64,000 nt of DNA from a virus. The stretch lies in IMG/VR virus record IMGVR_UViG_3300045107_000413, positions 58,513-122,512 of that record; one strand, written 5' to 3'. The notes under the pieces are model-generated. The model did no database searches and had not been told where the DNA came from. It saw nothing but the letters and a program-made list of their open reading frames with translations. A program made the position numbers and the translations under genes. Positions 38,973 through 47,020 of this stretch are shown in pieces (position 1 is the first letter of the stretch; every line of letters begins with the position of its first letter).

Positions 38973-40338
38973 ACCTCACCTCTTCAACCTTGCTGAGAAC
39001 GGTAGTATAGCAATGCCGTGCAATGCTTTCCATGAAGCGCGGGGGAACAGAATTGCCGATTCTATCCCATGCATCTCCAATTTTGCCGACAAATTGAAAG
39101 GCATCAGGGAAAGAGGCAAGGCGTTTACATTCATTCAGGGTAATCACCCGCTGTTCTGTGGGATGCCAGAAGTGATAATGCCCTAGCCCGCCTGCACGCT
39201 TCAGCGTGCAGGCGGGCGCGTTCCATTGCAGCCGGGTACGAGAATAATGCCCCGGTTGCGTCTCTCCCTGCTTGACCATCTTCATAGCCTGATAAATCTT
39301 CGTATGACTCCCTACCCTATCCCCCGTACCATCATCCTTCACGCCCTCAAATGCTTCTCGCACGGTAGCAGGTCGCGTCTCTGCTTGCGGGTGACTCGGT
39401 TCTATCCCCAGATCATTTCTCACTCCAATGAAGATGACCCGTTCCCGTGACTGCGGCACCCCGAAGTACATGGCATTCATCAACTGGCATTTCACAGTAT
39501 AGCCAGAGGCTTTCAGTTCTCGCATGATGATGGCAAAGACATGCTTCATATGTCCCTTGACCATGCCAGAGACGTTTTCCATCACAAAGACTTTCGGTTG
39601 TAGTCCTCGTATCAGACGTACTGCCTCTTTGAAGAGGGTATTGCGCGGGTCATCAATTTGCCGCTTTCCGGCAGTTGAGAACCCCTGACATGGTGGGGAT
39701 GTCTCAAAAATATCCAGTTCTCCGGGCTGTAAGCCTGAAAGATCAAGCAGTTCCTCTACTGTAACCGTGCTGATGTCTCGATGAAGGACGGGTGTTCCCT
39801 TGTGGTTCAGTCGGTAGGTGGCAACGGCATTCTCATCCCATTCAATAGCAAAGAGGACGTTCGCCCCGGCCCACTTCATGCCCAGGCTACTTCCTCCACA
39901 TCCACTGAAGCTAGAGCCGCAAGTGAAGAGGCGAGGCGTCTCAGGATTGATCGGCTTGTTGATGAAGTCTAATGGCATGGGCTGTAAGTCCTTTGCTGAA
40001 CCTCTTTGCAATAGCTCAGCACATCTGTGCTGAGCTATTGCAGCCATAAAACGGGGCGGGACGCTATTGCCGATGCGCTCTCTGCCGTGTCGCGCATCAG
40101 TCCAGCGGAAAGCATCGGGGAAAGAGGCTATCTGAGTTGCTTCCTCTATGCTCAGATTGCGAATACCTGTCTTTGTCTTGAGTTGAAAATCTGAAGAGGT
40201 CCTGGTAAGCGTCACACAGGGGCGAGAAGCAGAAACCCAGGGATTAATTTTCATACTTCTGCTGGCCATGGCATCAGGGATGATAGTTTTCAAGGGGATA
40301 GACTGCATCTGTGCTTTGGGATGAAAATCTACCATCAC
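38965..40338 (-). CDS. C5-cytosine methyltransferase with an N-terminal fragment of a second one
   Basis: 457 residues. Residues 135-455 are a complete C5 methyltransferase: FSGCGGSSLGMKWAG (I), SPPCQGFS (IV, catalytic Cys), ENVSG (VI), QSRERVIFIGVR (VIII), RIGNSVPPRF (X). Residues 40-110 contain a second motif IX-X segment (EATQIASFPDAF, RIGNSVPPRFMAAI), i.e. the C-terminal end of another methyltransferase fused upstream. Two long hairpins/palindromes lie in the coding sequence. It may protect phage DNA from restriction. It overlaps the next gene. Confidence 0.88.
   Translation of the reverse strand: MMVDFHPKAQMQSIPLKTIIPDAMASRSMKINPWVSASRPCVTLTRTSSDFQLKTKTGIRNLSIEEATQIASFPDAFRWTDARHGRERIGNSVPPRFMAAIAQHRCAELLQRGSAKDLQPMPLDFINKPINPETPRLFTCGSSFSGCGGSSLGMKWAGANVLFAIEWDENAVATYRLNHKGTPVLHRDISTVTVEELLDLSGLQPGELDIFETSPPCQGFSTAGKRQIDDPRNTLFKEAVRLIRGLQPKVFVMENVSGMVKGHMKHVFAIIMRELKASGYTVKCQLMNAMYFGVPQSRERVIFIGVRNDLGIEPSHPQAETRPATVREAFEGVKDDGTGDRVGSHTKIYQAMKMVKQGETQPGHYSRTRLQWNAPACTLKRAGGLGHYHFWHPTEQRVITLNECKRLASFPDAFQFVGKIGDAWDRIGNSVPPRFMESIARHCYTTVLSKVEEVRYV
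39004..39014 (-). promoter_or_regulatory. extended -10 element before terS
   Basis: Minus strand ATTGCTATACT, TGnTATACT type, 32 bases upstream of the terS start and inside the 3' end of the methyltransferase gene; no -35. Confidence 0.4.
39186..39217. repeat. 14-bp perfect inverted repeat inside the methyltransferase gene
   Basis: GCCCGCCTGCACGC, 4-base loop TTCA, then the exact complement. It lies in the sequence coding for ACTLKRAGG of the target-recognition/motif IX region. Confidence 0.8.
40007..40042. repeat. 17-bp perfect inverted repeat inside the methyltransferase gene
   Basis: TGCAATAGCTCAGCACA, a two-base centre (TC) and the exact complement. It lies at the junction between the N-terminal fragment and the complete methyltransferase. 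Confidence 0.8.
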
Positions 40339-40919
40339 TTCTTCCCCTTACCTGTCTTCAAGCACACCTTCCCGCACTCCTGGCATAACTCGGTATCCAT
40401 GCCCTCTTCTATGGACTCATCAAACTCTTTGAACTGCACATCAGGCCTGTCAGATTGCTCATCTTGTGTAAGGTAGTCATTGCCTAATGATTCGAGCATC
40501 TGCCTGAGTGTCTCATCATCCGTGCCGAGGGAGGCAAGGTCATAGCCTGCATGCTTTTGCTCTTCTAAGAGGGCGGCAAGGGCCGTTTCATCGTCACTGC
40601 TATTCTTGCTCAGTTCATTGTCAGCAATGAGATAGCCCTTGATTTGAGCAGGTGTCCAGTCAGCAGGAAGGACATCGGCGCGTAACTCCGTGTAGTTCAG
40701 TCGCTTTGCCGCCTCAACAATACCATGTCCAGCCACGATGAGATACCCTGTCGGGCCATCCTGAACCACAATAGAACGCCCCTGTCCAAATCTTGACAGG
40801 CTTGCTACTAACTGGCGTACCTGCTCATCAGGATGAGAACGGTAGTTGTCTGGATGTGGTCTCAGTTGTGCAATCGGGACAATCCGATTTTCTTTGATGA
40901 CACCCTGCTCGCTCATCAC
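40335..40919 (-). CDS. ParB-like nuclease-domain protein
   Basis: 194 residues. N-terminal ParB/Srx fold: RPHPDNYRSHPDEQVRQLVASLSRFGQ, VVQDGPTGYLIVAGHGIVEAAKRL and PADWTPAQIKGYLIADNELSKNSS, the series typical of phage ParB-like proteins next to methyltransferases. C-terminus with CQECGK. It may guide methylation or cut DNA. Confidence 0.8.
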   Translation of the reverse strand: MMSEQGVIKENRIVPIAQLRPHPDNYRSHPDEQVRQLVASLSRFGQGRSIVVQDGPTGYLIVAGHGIVEAAKRLNYTELRADVLPADWTPAQIKGYLIADNELSKNSSDDETALAALLEEQKHAGYDLASLGTDDETLRQMLESLGNDYLTQDEQSDRPDVQFKEFDESIEEGMDTELCQECGKVCLKTGKGKK

Positions 40920-40923
40920 ACCC

Positions 40924-41484
40924 TCAACTATTCATCCAGTTACCAGTACCCGTTACCGCACTCACCTGCGCCGTCGTCGGCCCGACACTCACCGGCGGAG
41001 GCGCGGGGACAAGGGGCGCAAGCACTGCGGGCTGCGCCTGTGGATGTGCCATCCCTGTCGTCGGTGATGCGCTACTGGTGGGAATGCCCGTTTGCAGAGG
41101 AAGAGACGACTGCGCCGCCTGCTGCATGGCCTGCTGGATGAGGGCGGGGAGCATGGCCTGCGCCCACTGTGGCAGGACGCGCAGCATGGTCTGCTCAATG
41201 GCCTGTGTGATGGCAGCAGGGCTGCTACTGGTGGCTCCGGTGCTATCGGCTACCGCCTGCTCCACCTGTGGGATGAGGGCGGGATAGCCTTTAGCAAAGG
41301 CGGCAAAGAAGGCGGCAGCCAGCACGGTGACGAAGTTTTGCCAGTTGATGAGCGTGCCGTTTGCCGAGAGGTAATGCTCGGCGGCAGCAAGGAGCGCAAT
41401 CACGATGCTGATTGCCAGGCTTTCCAGCGTATGCAGCACGACCGCCCAGCTGCGGGTCACGTGAATGTTGAAGAGTCTAGCCAT
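40924..41484 (-). CDS. holin-like protein
   Basis: 186 residues, ATG at 41484 after GGAGGAAG. Two hydrophobic spans (VLHTLESLAISIVIALLAAA and FVTVLAAAFFAAFAKG) and a long Ala/Gln/Pro-rich tail. Immediately downstream of the lysin, overlapping by eight bases, as in lysis cassettes. The single or double span pattern suggests a pinholin-like holin. Function by position. Confidence 0.65.
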   Translation of the reverse strand: MARLFNIHVTRSWAVVLHTLESLAISIVIALLAAAEHYLSANGTLINWQNFVTVLAAAFFAAFAKGYPALIPQVEQAVADSTGATSSSPAAITQAIEQTMLRVLPQWAQAMLPALIQQAMQQAAQSSLPLQTGIPTSSASPTTGMAHPQAQPAVLAPLVPAPPPVSVGPTTAQVSAVTGTGNWMNS

Positions 41485-42829
41485 TGCTTCCTCCTGTGGA
41501 TGGTGATGAAGACGGTACAGGCGCACTTACCCGCGCAAGGGCCGCCTGTAACTGTGCGCTTGCGCCGCTCACATCGCGCACAAATGCCTGGTAGGTGGCC
41601 GTGTCGGGCTGCTGCTCTAGCGCCGCTTTCTCGCTAGCCAGTTGTGCGTAGTTGGCCTGAAGCGTGGCATTTGCAGATTGCGCGGCCTGCAACTGTGCGC
41701 TGGCGGCGGTGAGTTGGCTTTGCAGTGCGCTATTCTGCGTCTCTAATTGCCCGTTTTGAGCTTTGAGAGCGTCTGCATCGCTACTCAACTGCTTATTGAT
41801 GTTGGTCAGGGAGATGACTTGCGCCTGTGCGTCAAAGAGGGGGTCAATGTGGGCAAGGTAGCAGTCCCCGACCGTACCGGTGGGATTGTCCATCTGCCTG
41901 CGTGGATCGAAGACGACCACGCCGCGTTCGAAGCGTTGATAGGCCACGTCCTGCTTGCCGGGGAGATACGCCTCGGCGCTTACCGGCAGGCCGAGGATGG
42001 AGAGACCGGCATAGTGGCCCTGCGCGTGCGTCGGGTCAAGGGCGCGGTAGAAGGCCAGGATGCCGTGCGAGACGTGAAAGGCGTAGTGCTTCGGGTTTTT
42101 CGGGTCAATGATTTTGCAGTACCACACGTCGGGGGCTTCCTCGGTGAAGTAATTGAGGGCCTGGGCAAGGCTCAGGGTAGTGGGTGCGGTGCTTGTCGTC
42201 ACAAGGGGTATTCCTCCTTCTTCTAGCAGGGCAATGTTGGCATCTGTGCTACCGACCCCCGGCGTGTTGTACCTATCTGTGAATTGCCAGTAGGCGTAGC
42301 TTTTCCAGGGGAAGGGCGCAGGCGGGCGCACGTTGGGGTTGTTGTTCCATGCAGCAAGCCAGAGCGGATATGTGCCGAGTGCGCTCTCTTGCAGGCGGGC
42401 GGTGATGTAGGCGGAACTGGCATAGATGCCGGGGAGCCTGCCGTAGTGGGCGGCTATGGCTTCTAGCCAGGCAAGCGCCCATGCAGCGGTGGCCTGCGGA
42501 GCCGAAACTTCATAGTCGAGTATAATGAGATCATGCGCGCCGATAGCCCCTCCGATAGCGCGGGCGGCAAATGCTGCCTCTCGTGCTGGGGTGTTGCCAG
42601 AAATGTCGGGTCGGGCAAAGTGATAATGGAGAATGGAGGTGATGCCTGCCGCCCGTGCGCCTTGTAGGTAGCCGTGATAGTGCGGGTCAACGATGCCCGC
42701 CCCTTCTGAGGCTTTGAGGGCAACAAGGCTCAGTGCGCTGCCGTTTTCTGACCATGCTTTGTATTGGCCCCATGAGACGGCTTGCGGGGGCGTATTCCAT
42801 CCACTGAGGTCTGCGAAACGTGCGGTCAT
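41477..42829 (-). CDS. GH25-type endolysin with coiled C-terminus
   Basis: 450 residues. Residues 1-215 match the GH25 lysozyme fold: FADLSGWN, LVALKASEGAGIVD, ILHYHFARP, LIILDYEVSA (catalytic Asp/Glu), LPGIYASSAYI and YWQFTDRYNTPGVG. The middle (240-330) is another fold (DVWYCKIIDP, RRQMDNPTGTVGDC). The C-terminal 100 residues are coiled-coil (LKAQNGQLETQNSALQSQL). No signal peptide; the holin would release it. Confidence 0.85.
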   Translation of the reverse strand: MTARFADLSGWNTPPQAVSWGQYKAWSENGSALSLVALKASEGAGIVDPHYHGYLQGARAAGITSILHYHFARPDISGNTPAREAAFAARAIGGAIGAHDLIILDYEVSAPQATAAWALAWLEAIAAHYGRLPGIYASSAYITARLQESALGTYPLWLAAWNNNPNVRPPAPFPWKSYAYWQFTDRYNTPGVGSTDANIALLEEGGIPLVTTSTAPTTLSLAQALNYFTEEAPDVWYCKIIDPKNPKHYAFHVSHGILAFYRALDPTHAQGHYAGLSILGLPVSAEAYLPGKQDVAYQRFERGVVVFDPRRQMDNPTGTVGDCYLAHIDPLFDAQAQVISLTNINKQLSSDADALKAQNGQLETQNSALQSQLTAASAQLQAAQSANATLQANYAQLASEKAALEQQPDTATYQAFVRDVSGASAQLQAALARVSAPVPSSSPSTGGSNG

Positions 42830-43275
42830 GCTTCCACCCTCTCCTCTTCCATCTCTTCATCCAGAAAGACGGGATAGCGTTTGGCAACCAGATCACCCTC
42901 TTCGCCAGAAAGATAGCGTTGCACGCGCTCTACCGCCGTTGCCCATCCTTCTTTGCGATGCTGGCTACAGGAGCGGCAAACGGGAACCACGTTGCCCTGT
43001 ATGACGCCCTGCACGTGATGCATGGTTTCTAGTCGCTCAAAGGGGCGTACCAGGCAAAAGGCACAGGAGCCGGAGAAATCTGAGAGGATAGCAAGCCACT
43101 CTGGCAGGGTAAGTTTTGCCGGAAGCTTTGCGCGGCGGGCAGCGGAGAGGGCTGTTTCCAGCCGGTCAAATTCCCTGAGTGCGTCTTTTGAGATGCAGTG
43201 CTGGCAGAGACCATAAGACGTGCTGGCTTCAAAGGCCAGAAAGCAAAGGGCGCAGATAGAGAGAGATTTACTCAT
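42826..43275 (-). CDS. degenerate HNH-like zinc protein
   Basis: 149 residues. CALCF and CQHC pairs at the start, then CAFCLVRPFERLETMHHVQGVIQGNVVPVCRSC, which is the HNH core with an altered last His. It is a paralogue of the 150-residue HNH protein at 48558; they share RAKLPAKLTL/RERLLPATLLL-type and the HH core. Overlaps the lysin start. Confidence 0.65.
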   Translation of the reverse strand: MSKSLSICALCFLAFEASTSYGLCQHCISKDALREFDRLETALSAARRAKLPAKLTLPEWLAILSDFSGSCAFCLVRPFERLETMHHVQGVIQGNVVPVCRSCSQHRKEGWATAVERVQRYLSGEEGDLVAKRYPVFLDEEMEEERVEA

Positions 43276-43919
43276 GGACGGGCCTCCATTGCTTCTACCC
43301 ATGTAAGAAACTGCTGTATCGGCTCCCCTAATACCGTCTCATCCCTGTAATGCCATTGTCGGATTGCATTGCCAACCGCCTCATACTTTGCCCAATCTAC
43401 TGCCAGAAAGATGCTCCATGAACCATCAGTATCTTGCGCCTTTTTCTCCCAGACACCGGACTGCTGAGTAGCAAAGGCTTTGTAGGCATAGGGAATAAGT
43501 TCATGGGTATAGGCAATTGCCACTGAAAGCAAATTCCCTGTCCGCGCCTTTGTGATATATGCCTGTACCGTGATATGAGGATACAAATAGCCCTCATGAC
43601 GGTGTTGCAGTTGCCAGAGACGTTTCTTGAGTTCCGTATCCGTTCCACTGCTACGAGACTTGCGAATCGTAAACGTCCCCCAATCCTTCTCCCCCCACTG
43701 TATCCGTGAAGCAATGCCGCGCATCACGCCCCGTTCAGGGCGTTTCTGAAACCCGTCAATGCCAGCCAGGATGTCTAAGTCCTGAGCAAGAGAAATGTCA
43801 GCTTTTGTCTCGACAGGGCAATATTCACCGCCGCCACACCATGAGGAGATGGCAGGCCAGACAAGGCGTTGCATATCAAAGGCACTATCGCCGAGGTTAC
43901 GCACCCGAATTTCCCGCAT
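43272..43919 (-). CDS. 215-residue uncharacterised protein
   Basis: ATG at 43919 follows GAGGTGGGG. A mixed fold with ADISLAQDLDILAGIDGFQ, WGTFTIRKSRSSGTDTELKKRLWQL and YLYPHITVQAYIT segments. It is between an HNH and a methyltransferase gene and overlaps both. Similar in size to DNA-modification helpers; possibly a restriction-type nuclease (ExxK not clearly seen). No call. Confidence 0.6.
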   Translation of the reverse strand: MREIRVRNLGDSAFDMQRLVWPAISSWCGGGEYCPVETKADISLAQDLDILAGIDGFQKRPERGVMRGIASRIQWGEKDWGTFTIRKSRSSGTDTELKKRLWQLQHRHEGYLYPHITVQAYITKARTGNLLSVAIAYTHELIPYAYKAFATQQSGVWEKKAQDTDGSWSIFLAVDWAKYEAVGNAIRQWHYRDETVLGEPIQQFLTWVEAMEARP

Positions 43920-45279
43920 ACCCCACCTCACATCCCCGCACCTGCGCTATCTCCAACATTTCCCGCGAAATATCACACCCCCGTGCTACCCGTCCTAAGC
44001 GATGGGCAGCAAGCACAAATGTCCCTGTTCCGGCAAAGCAGTCAAGAACCGTATCCCCTGGCTTTGTGCTATGCTGAATGAGGCGTCTTGCCAGTTCATC
44101 AGGCTTTTGCCATGTATGGTATCTATCGCCCAAACGTCCATCAGGGGCATTGATCTCCTGTACGGAAAACTGCTCATTCATCAGAGGGCAATCCAGACGG
44201 GGCGCGTTCAGACCAATATAGTACAGGATTGCCTGCCAGTTCTGCTTATATGTATTGACAGGAGAAGGGCCAAGTGTATTTTTATATGTCCATACCAGCA
44301 CTTGCAATAAACGCAAGTGAGCAGGCACAGGCACATTCAAGTATGCTCGCAACTCATGGGGATATGCGCCTATACAGACATACGCCCTCCCTGATGTCTT
44401 AACCTTAGATAGGGCAAGAGGAAGCCAGTCATGAGCAAAGGTATCAACATCCTCAATATCTGTTGAATAGGGAGGGTCAGTGATGAGCAAATCACACGGT
44501 GACTGCTGTGGAAGCCACGCCTTCCATGATGCATGAGCAAGTACAGGCTTAGATGGGGATACCTGCGCCTGTGCATCTCTCTCTGTCATCTTGATATCAA
44601 GAATAGCCGCCTTTGCCGTTTTCGCTTTGCCCGATGCTACTCTATTGACTACTTCACGACGTTGCAGTTCTGGCAACTTTGCAACAACCTTTGCTTCTGG
44701 GATAGTAAGCGTGCCGCTCAGTACAGGCTCTTTCAGTTCAGGAGCCTGCTCTACAATTTTCTTTGCCTCTTTGACATAGGTACCACTTGCGCCAACCATA
44801 GCACCTGCCTGGTTTGCTGCTTTTGTTTGTACAACGGGCATCTGATGCGAAACCTGGGACAATATTGTCCCAGGTTTCGCATCAGATGCATTTTTTGCCC
44901 TTATCATTTCAATCTTTGATGGTCTCCCACCAGTTCTATTTTCAGCTTCCCTTGCCAACTGCTGCTCTATCTCAAGAGCAGACATGGCCTTTTGACTGCT
45001 AGTAAGGTGCCGCCTCTCAAGATTAAGGTCAACCACGAACAGCACAAGTGAACCATTCCCGCTCCATTCCCGATAGCGCGGCTCAATGCCCGCATCTAAA
45101 CAGGCTTTATAGCGGTTACGACCATCTATGATCTTGTCTTGATACGTCCATATCGGCTCACGAAGTCCATTCATCTTGATACTCACAACAAGACGCTGGT
45201 ACTCTTCATCTCCCATCATCGGAAAGATGTTTGCAACCTCATGAAATTCTCTACAAGTTGGCGCTACAGTAACCGTCAT
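43897..45279 (-). CDS. ParB-like domain fused to an N4/N6 DNA methyltransferase
   Basis: 460 residues, ATG at 45279. Residues 20-90 are ParB-like (EYQRLVVSIKMNGLREPIWTYQDKIIDGRNRYKACLDAG), a linker region carries the palindrome and a helical domain with HTH-like PSKIEMIRAKNAS. Residues 260-450 are a methyltransferase of DNA-methylase beta type: DLLITDPPYS (motif IV) and DCFAGTGTFVLAAHRLG (motif I), with GCDISREM. It probably methylates adenine N6 or cytosine N4 at a site found via the ParB part. Common in phages. Confidence 0.86.
   Translation of the reverse strand: MTVTVAPTCREFHEVANIFPMMGDEEYQRLVVSIKMNGLREPIWTYQDKIIDGRNRYKACLDAGIEPRYREWSGNGSLVLFVVDLNLERRHLTSSQKAMSALEIEQQLAREAENRTGGRPSKIEMIRAKNASDAKPGTILSQVSHQMPVVQTKAANQAGAMVGASGTYVKEAKKIVEQAPELKEPVLSGTLTIPEAKVVAKLPELQRREVVNRVASGKAKTAKAAILDIKMTERDAQAQVSPSKPVLAHASWKAWLPQQSPCDLLITDPPYSTDIEDVDTFAHDWLPLALSKVKTSGRAYVCIGAYPHELRAYLNVPVPAHLRLLQVLVWTYKNTLGPSPVNTYKQNWQAILYYIGLNAPRLDCPLMNEQFSVQEINAPDGRLGDRYHTWQKPDELARRLIQHSTKPGDTVLDCFAGTGTFVLAAHRLGRVARGCDISREMLEIAQVRGCEVGYAGNSGA
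44838..44889. repeat. 52-bp perfect palindrome inside the ParB-methyltransferase gene
   Basis: Two 26-base arms, no spacer, all 26 pairs matching, centred between 44863 and 44864 (AATATT). The core contains TGGGACAATATTGTCCCA. It encodes, in frame, ASDAKPGTILSQVSHQM on the minus strand and, in one plus frame, a closely similar peptide. It lies between the ParB-like and catalytic domains. Confidence 0.92.
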
Positions 45280-45536
45280 CCCCCTGTTTCCTTCTCTTCT
45301 TGCTTGTACTGTGCTGCCGCATACTCCCGCAGCATCACGCCCTTCCATGCCTGATATAAGCCCATCTCCAGCGGATGTACTTTGGGCAAGAGCAGGGCGT
45401 CCAACAGTTGCTCATAGGTGAGACTTTCCACATGGCCCTCCGGCGGCGTGATCTTCCCGAACTCCGGGCTATTCACGGTGATAGCCTCTTCCGAAGGAGG
45501 TGTCGTTTTCACCTCACCTGTGCGCCGTTTTGCCAT
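45276..45536 (-). CDS. 86-residue small protein
   Basis: Lys-rich start (AKRRTGEVKTTPPSEEAI) and LTYEQLLDALLLPKVHPLEMGLYQAWKG. Four-base overlap with the methyltransferase. First gene of this operon. Confidence 0.55.
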   Translation of the reverse strand: MAKRRTGEVKTTPPSEEAITVNSPEFGKITPPEGHVESLTYEQLLDALLLPKVHPLEMGLYQAWKGVMLREYAAAQYKQEEKETGG

Positions 45537-45692
45537 TTCTTCCTCATCTCACCTCATCACACATACACAAGAACGGGAGCGCGGGCGGCGGGCCTGTCGT
45601 TGGCGAAGCCTGGTACCAAATGGGGTTGGGTATAGGAGAAAATCGGACTTGTCCACATCATCACACGTGCCACCGCCCACGTCCTTCTCTCC

Positions 45693-45703
45693 AGTATAGC
45701 ACA
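45693..45703 (-). promoter_or_regulatory. extended -10 promoter element of the methyltransferase-lysis-terminase operon
   Basis: Minus strand TGTGCTATACT, about 155 bases before the first start codon. The interval 45537-45692 holds no gene. Confidence 0.45.
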
Positions 45704-45715
45704 TCCCCCGCCCGC

Positions 45716-45799
45716 TTACCGTAGCAGCATCACCAGCAGATACGCCGCCAGTAGCACACTCACCACAATTGCTACATACTCCCGCACCCGTGCCACCAT
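45716..45799 (-). CDS. 27-residue membrane peptide
   Basis: ATG at 45799 with GGGAGCGTGAGGG upstream. MVARVREYVAIVVSVLLAAY is nearly all one span. Too short to judge; possibly a small inhibitor or lysis peptide. The frame could extend upstream without an ATG. Confidence 0.3.
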   Translation of the reverse strand: MVARVREYVAIVVSVLLAAYLLVMLLR

Positions 45800-45948
45800 G
45801 CCCTCACGCTCCCTTTCTTGCTCAGTGGAACAGGCGGCATAGCCTGAAGGAGAGGCAAGCCATGCCGCGCCGCCAACGTACTCACCACCACCAGGGCCAC
45901 CGCCACACCCAATTGAGTACGTCTGCCTGTGTGACGATGCCCGTTATC

Positions 45949-46209
45949 CTATCGCTTGCCCGCCAGCACTTTCGCCCGCTCTCCATAGGCCCGCGCAAGC
46001 TTCCTGTCAGGGGACGGCGCGGGTGGCACGCCTGCGTACTGACACTCGGCATGAGCCTCCAGAAATGCGCGCCGCTTCCTGTCCTGCGACTGTTCATGCA
46101 GGGCAAAGGTGAGTGTTGCCCCGCAAAAACAGCGCACGCCGTCAGGGTAGCCCATACGCGCCACAACGGTAAAATGTGGCGGGAGGCTACCACGTTTCTG
46201 TATCATCAT
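45949..46209 (-). CDS. 86-residue protein with Cys pair
   Basis: ATGATG at 46209 (GAAGGGAG upstream). Contains CFCGATLTF and a basic C-terminus (RKLARAYGERAKVLAGKR). It begins 23 bases after an intrinsic terminator, which makes it a candidate for attenuation. Confidence 0.55.
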   Translation of the reverse strand: MMIQKRGSLPPHFTVVARMGYPDGVRCFCGATLTFALHEQSQDRKRRAFLEAHAECQYAGVPPAPSPDRKLARAYGERAKVLAGKR

Positions 46210-46231
46210 CGTCTCCCTTCTCTCATGCACA

Positions 46232-46269
46232 CAAAAAGGCACGAATGACCGATAGTAGTCATTCGTGCC
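46232..46269 (-). terminator. intrinsic terminator before the 86-residue gene
   Basis: A perfect 12-bp stem (GGCACGAATGAC with 8-base loop) followed on the minus strand by TTTTT. It lies directly in front of a gene start, with another structured element upstream. Confidence 0.75.
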
Positions 46270-46306
46270 TGCATTACCCGCAATGGGTGCTATCAGCACA
46301 GAAGAG

Positions 46307-46382
46307 AAAAATGTCCGGGTGCCGTGATGCAACGTGAACCCGCCTCAAGGCCCGGACTCCCCAACGGGTTTAGCTCCATCAC
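46307..46382 (-). ncRNA. pseudoknot-like structured element
   Basis: On the minus strand: GTGATG pairs with CATCAC, AACCCG with CGGGTT inside it, and GTCCGGG in the inner loop pairs with CCCGGAC further downstream, followed by a short T-run. This order (a b c b' a' c') is an H-type pseudoknot or a switch between two folds. It lies between a gene stop (46395) and a terminator, hence it may be a riboswitch-like attenuator. Confidence 0.4.
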
Positions 46383-46394
46383 TGCGGTCATTTG

Positions 46395-46646
46395 CTACGC
46401 CGGTTTCTTCGGCTTGTTGAACTTGCGATAGTTATATTCTATCGACGGGTTATGTCCATGCTGCAAACGGAAACTGATATAGGCCTCTGCCATCTTGCGC
46501 GCCAGTTCCCGAAAGGAGAAGAGTTCTCGCAGCATGTCCTTTGCCTCCTCATCCCTATCCAACTGGCATGCAAGTTCCAACGTATCTTTGCTGATACGCA
46601 CGGCTGGCAGGTTCCCATTGGTGTCTTGACACGTCGGCATCGGCAT
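46395..46646 (-). CDS. 83-residue protein
   Basis: ATG at 46646 (an upstream TTG at 46706 is possible). Helical with TLELACQLDRDEEAKDMLREL and RKMAEAYISFRLQHG. No family. Confidence 0.5.
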   Translation of the reverse strand: MPMPTCQDTNGNLPAVRISKDTLELACQLDRDEEAKDMLRELFSFRELARKMAEAYISFRLQHGHNPSIEYNYRKFNKPKKPA

Positions 46647-46699
46647 TCCCCACAGAAAAGACGCTTCTCTCAAGAGAATGATACCATGAGCAGGGTATT

Positions 46700-47020
46700 C
46701 TAGCAAGAGCGCGGCTTGCCCCGCGCGTCCCGTTCCTTTGCCGCCCGCTTTGCCTGCACGGCGAGCCGTCTTGAGGAACGCTGTTTCGGCAGATGGCAGA
46801 CCCTTCTATAGCGGGCATAGAGGCGGTAATACCGTTTCTTGCCGATGAGCCACTTCATCGTTTCGGGCGGGTAGATGAGCAAGAGGGCCTTTGCCTGCAC
46901 GTCTGAGAGGTGACGGCCCCATGCCTGCATAGCACGCCCGCATTGGCGAATAGCAGCAAGCAACTCCTGAAAACGTGGCTGTGCCGCCTGCATTGCCTCG
47001 GCAAAGGGAAGATCAGGCAT
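46700..47020 (-). CDS. 106-residue basic protein
   Basis: Lys/Arg-rich C-terminus (RSSRRLAVQAKRAAKERDARG), N-terminal EAMQAAQPRFQELLAAIRQCG. Coupled to the next gene by one base. Probably nucleic-acid binding. Confidence 0.5.
   Translation of the reverse strand: MPDLPFAEAMQAAQPRFQELLAAIRQCGRAMQAWGRHLSDVQAKALLLIYPPETMKWLIGKKRYYRLYARYRRVCHLPKQRSSRRLAVQAKRAAKERDARGKPRSC

Noticed and set aside
46313-46382. A tRNA or 6S RNA gene
   Set aside because: No D or T arm pattern and no conserved 6S bubble could be fitted. The pseudoknot reading explains the pairings better.
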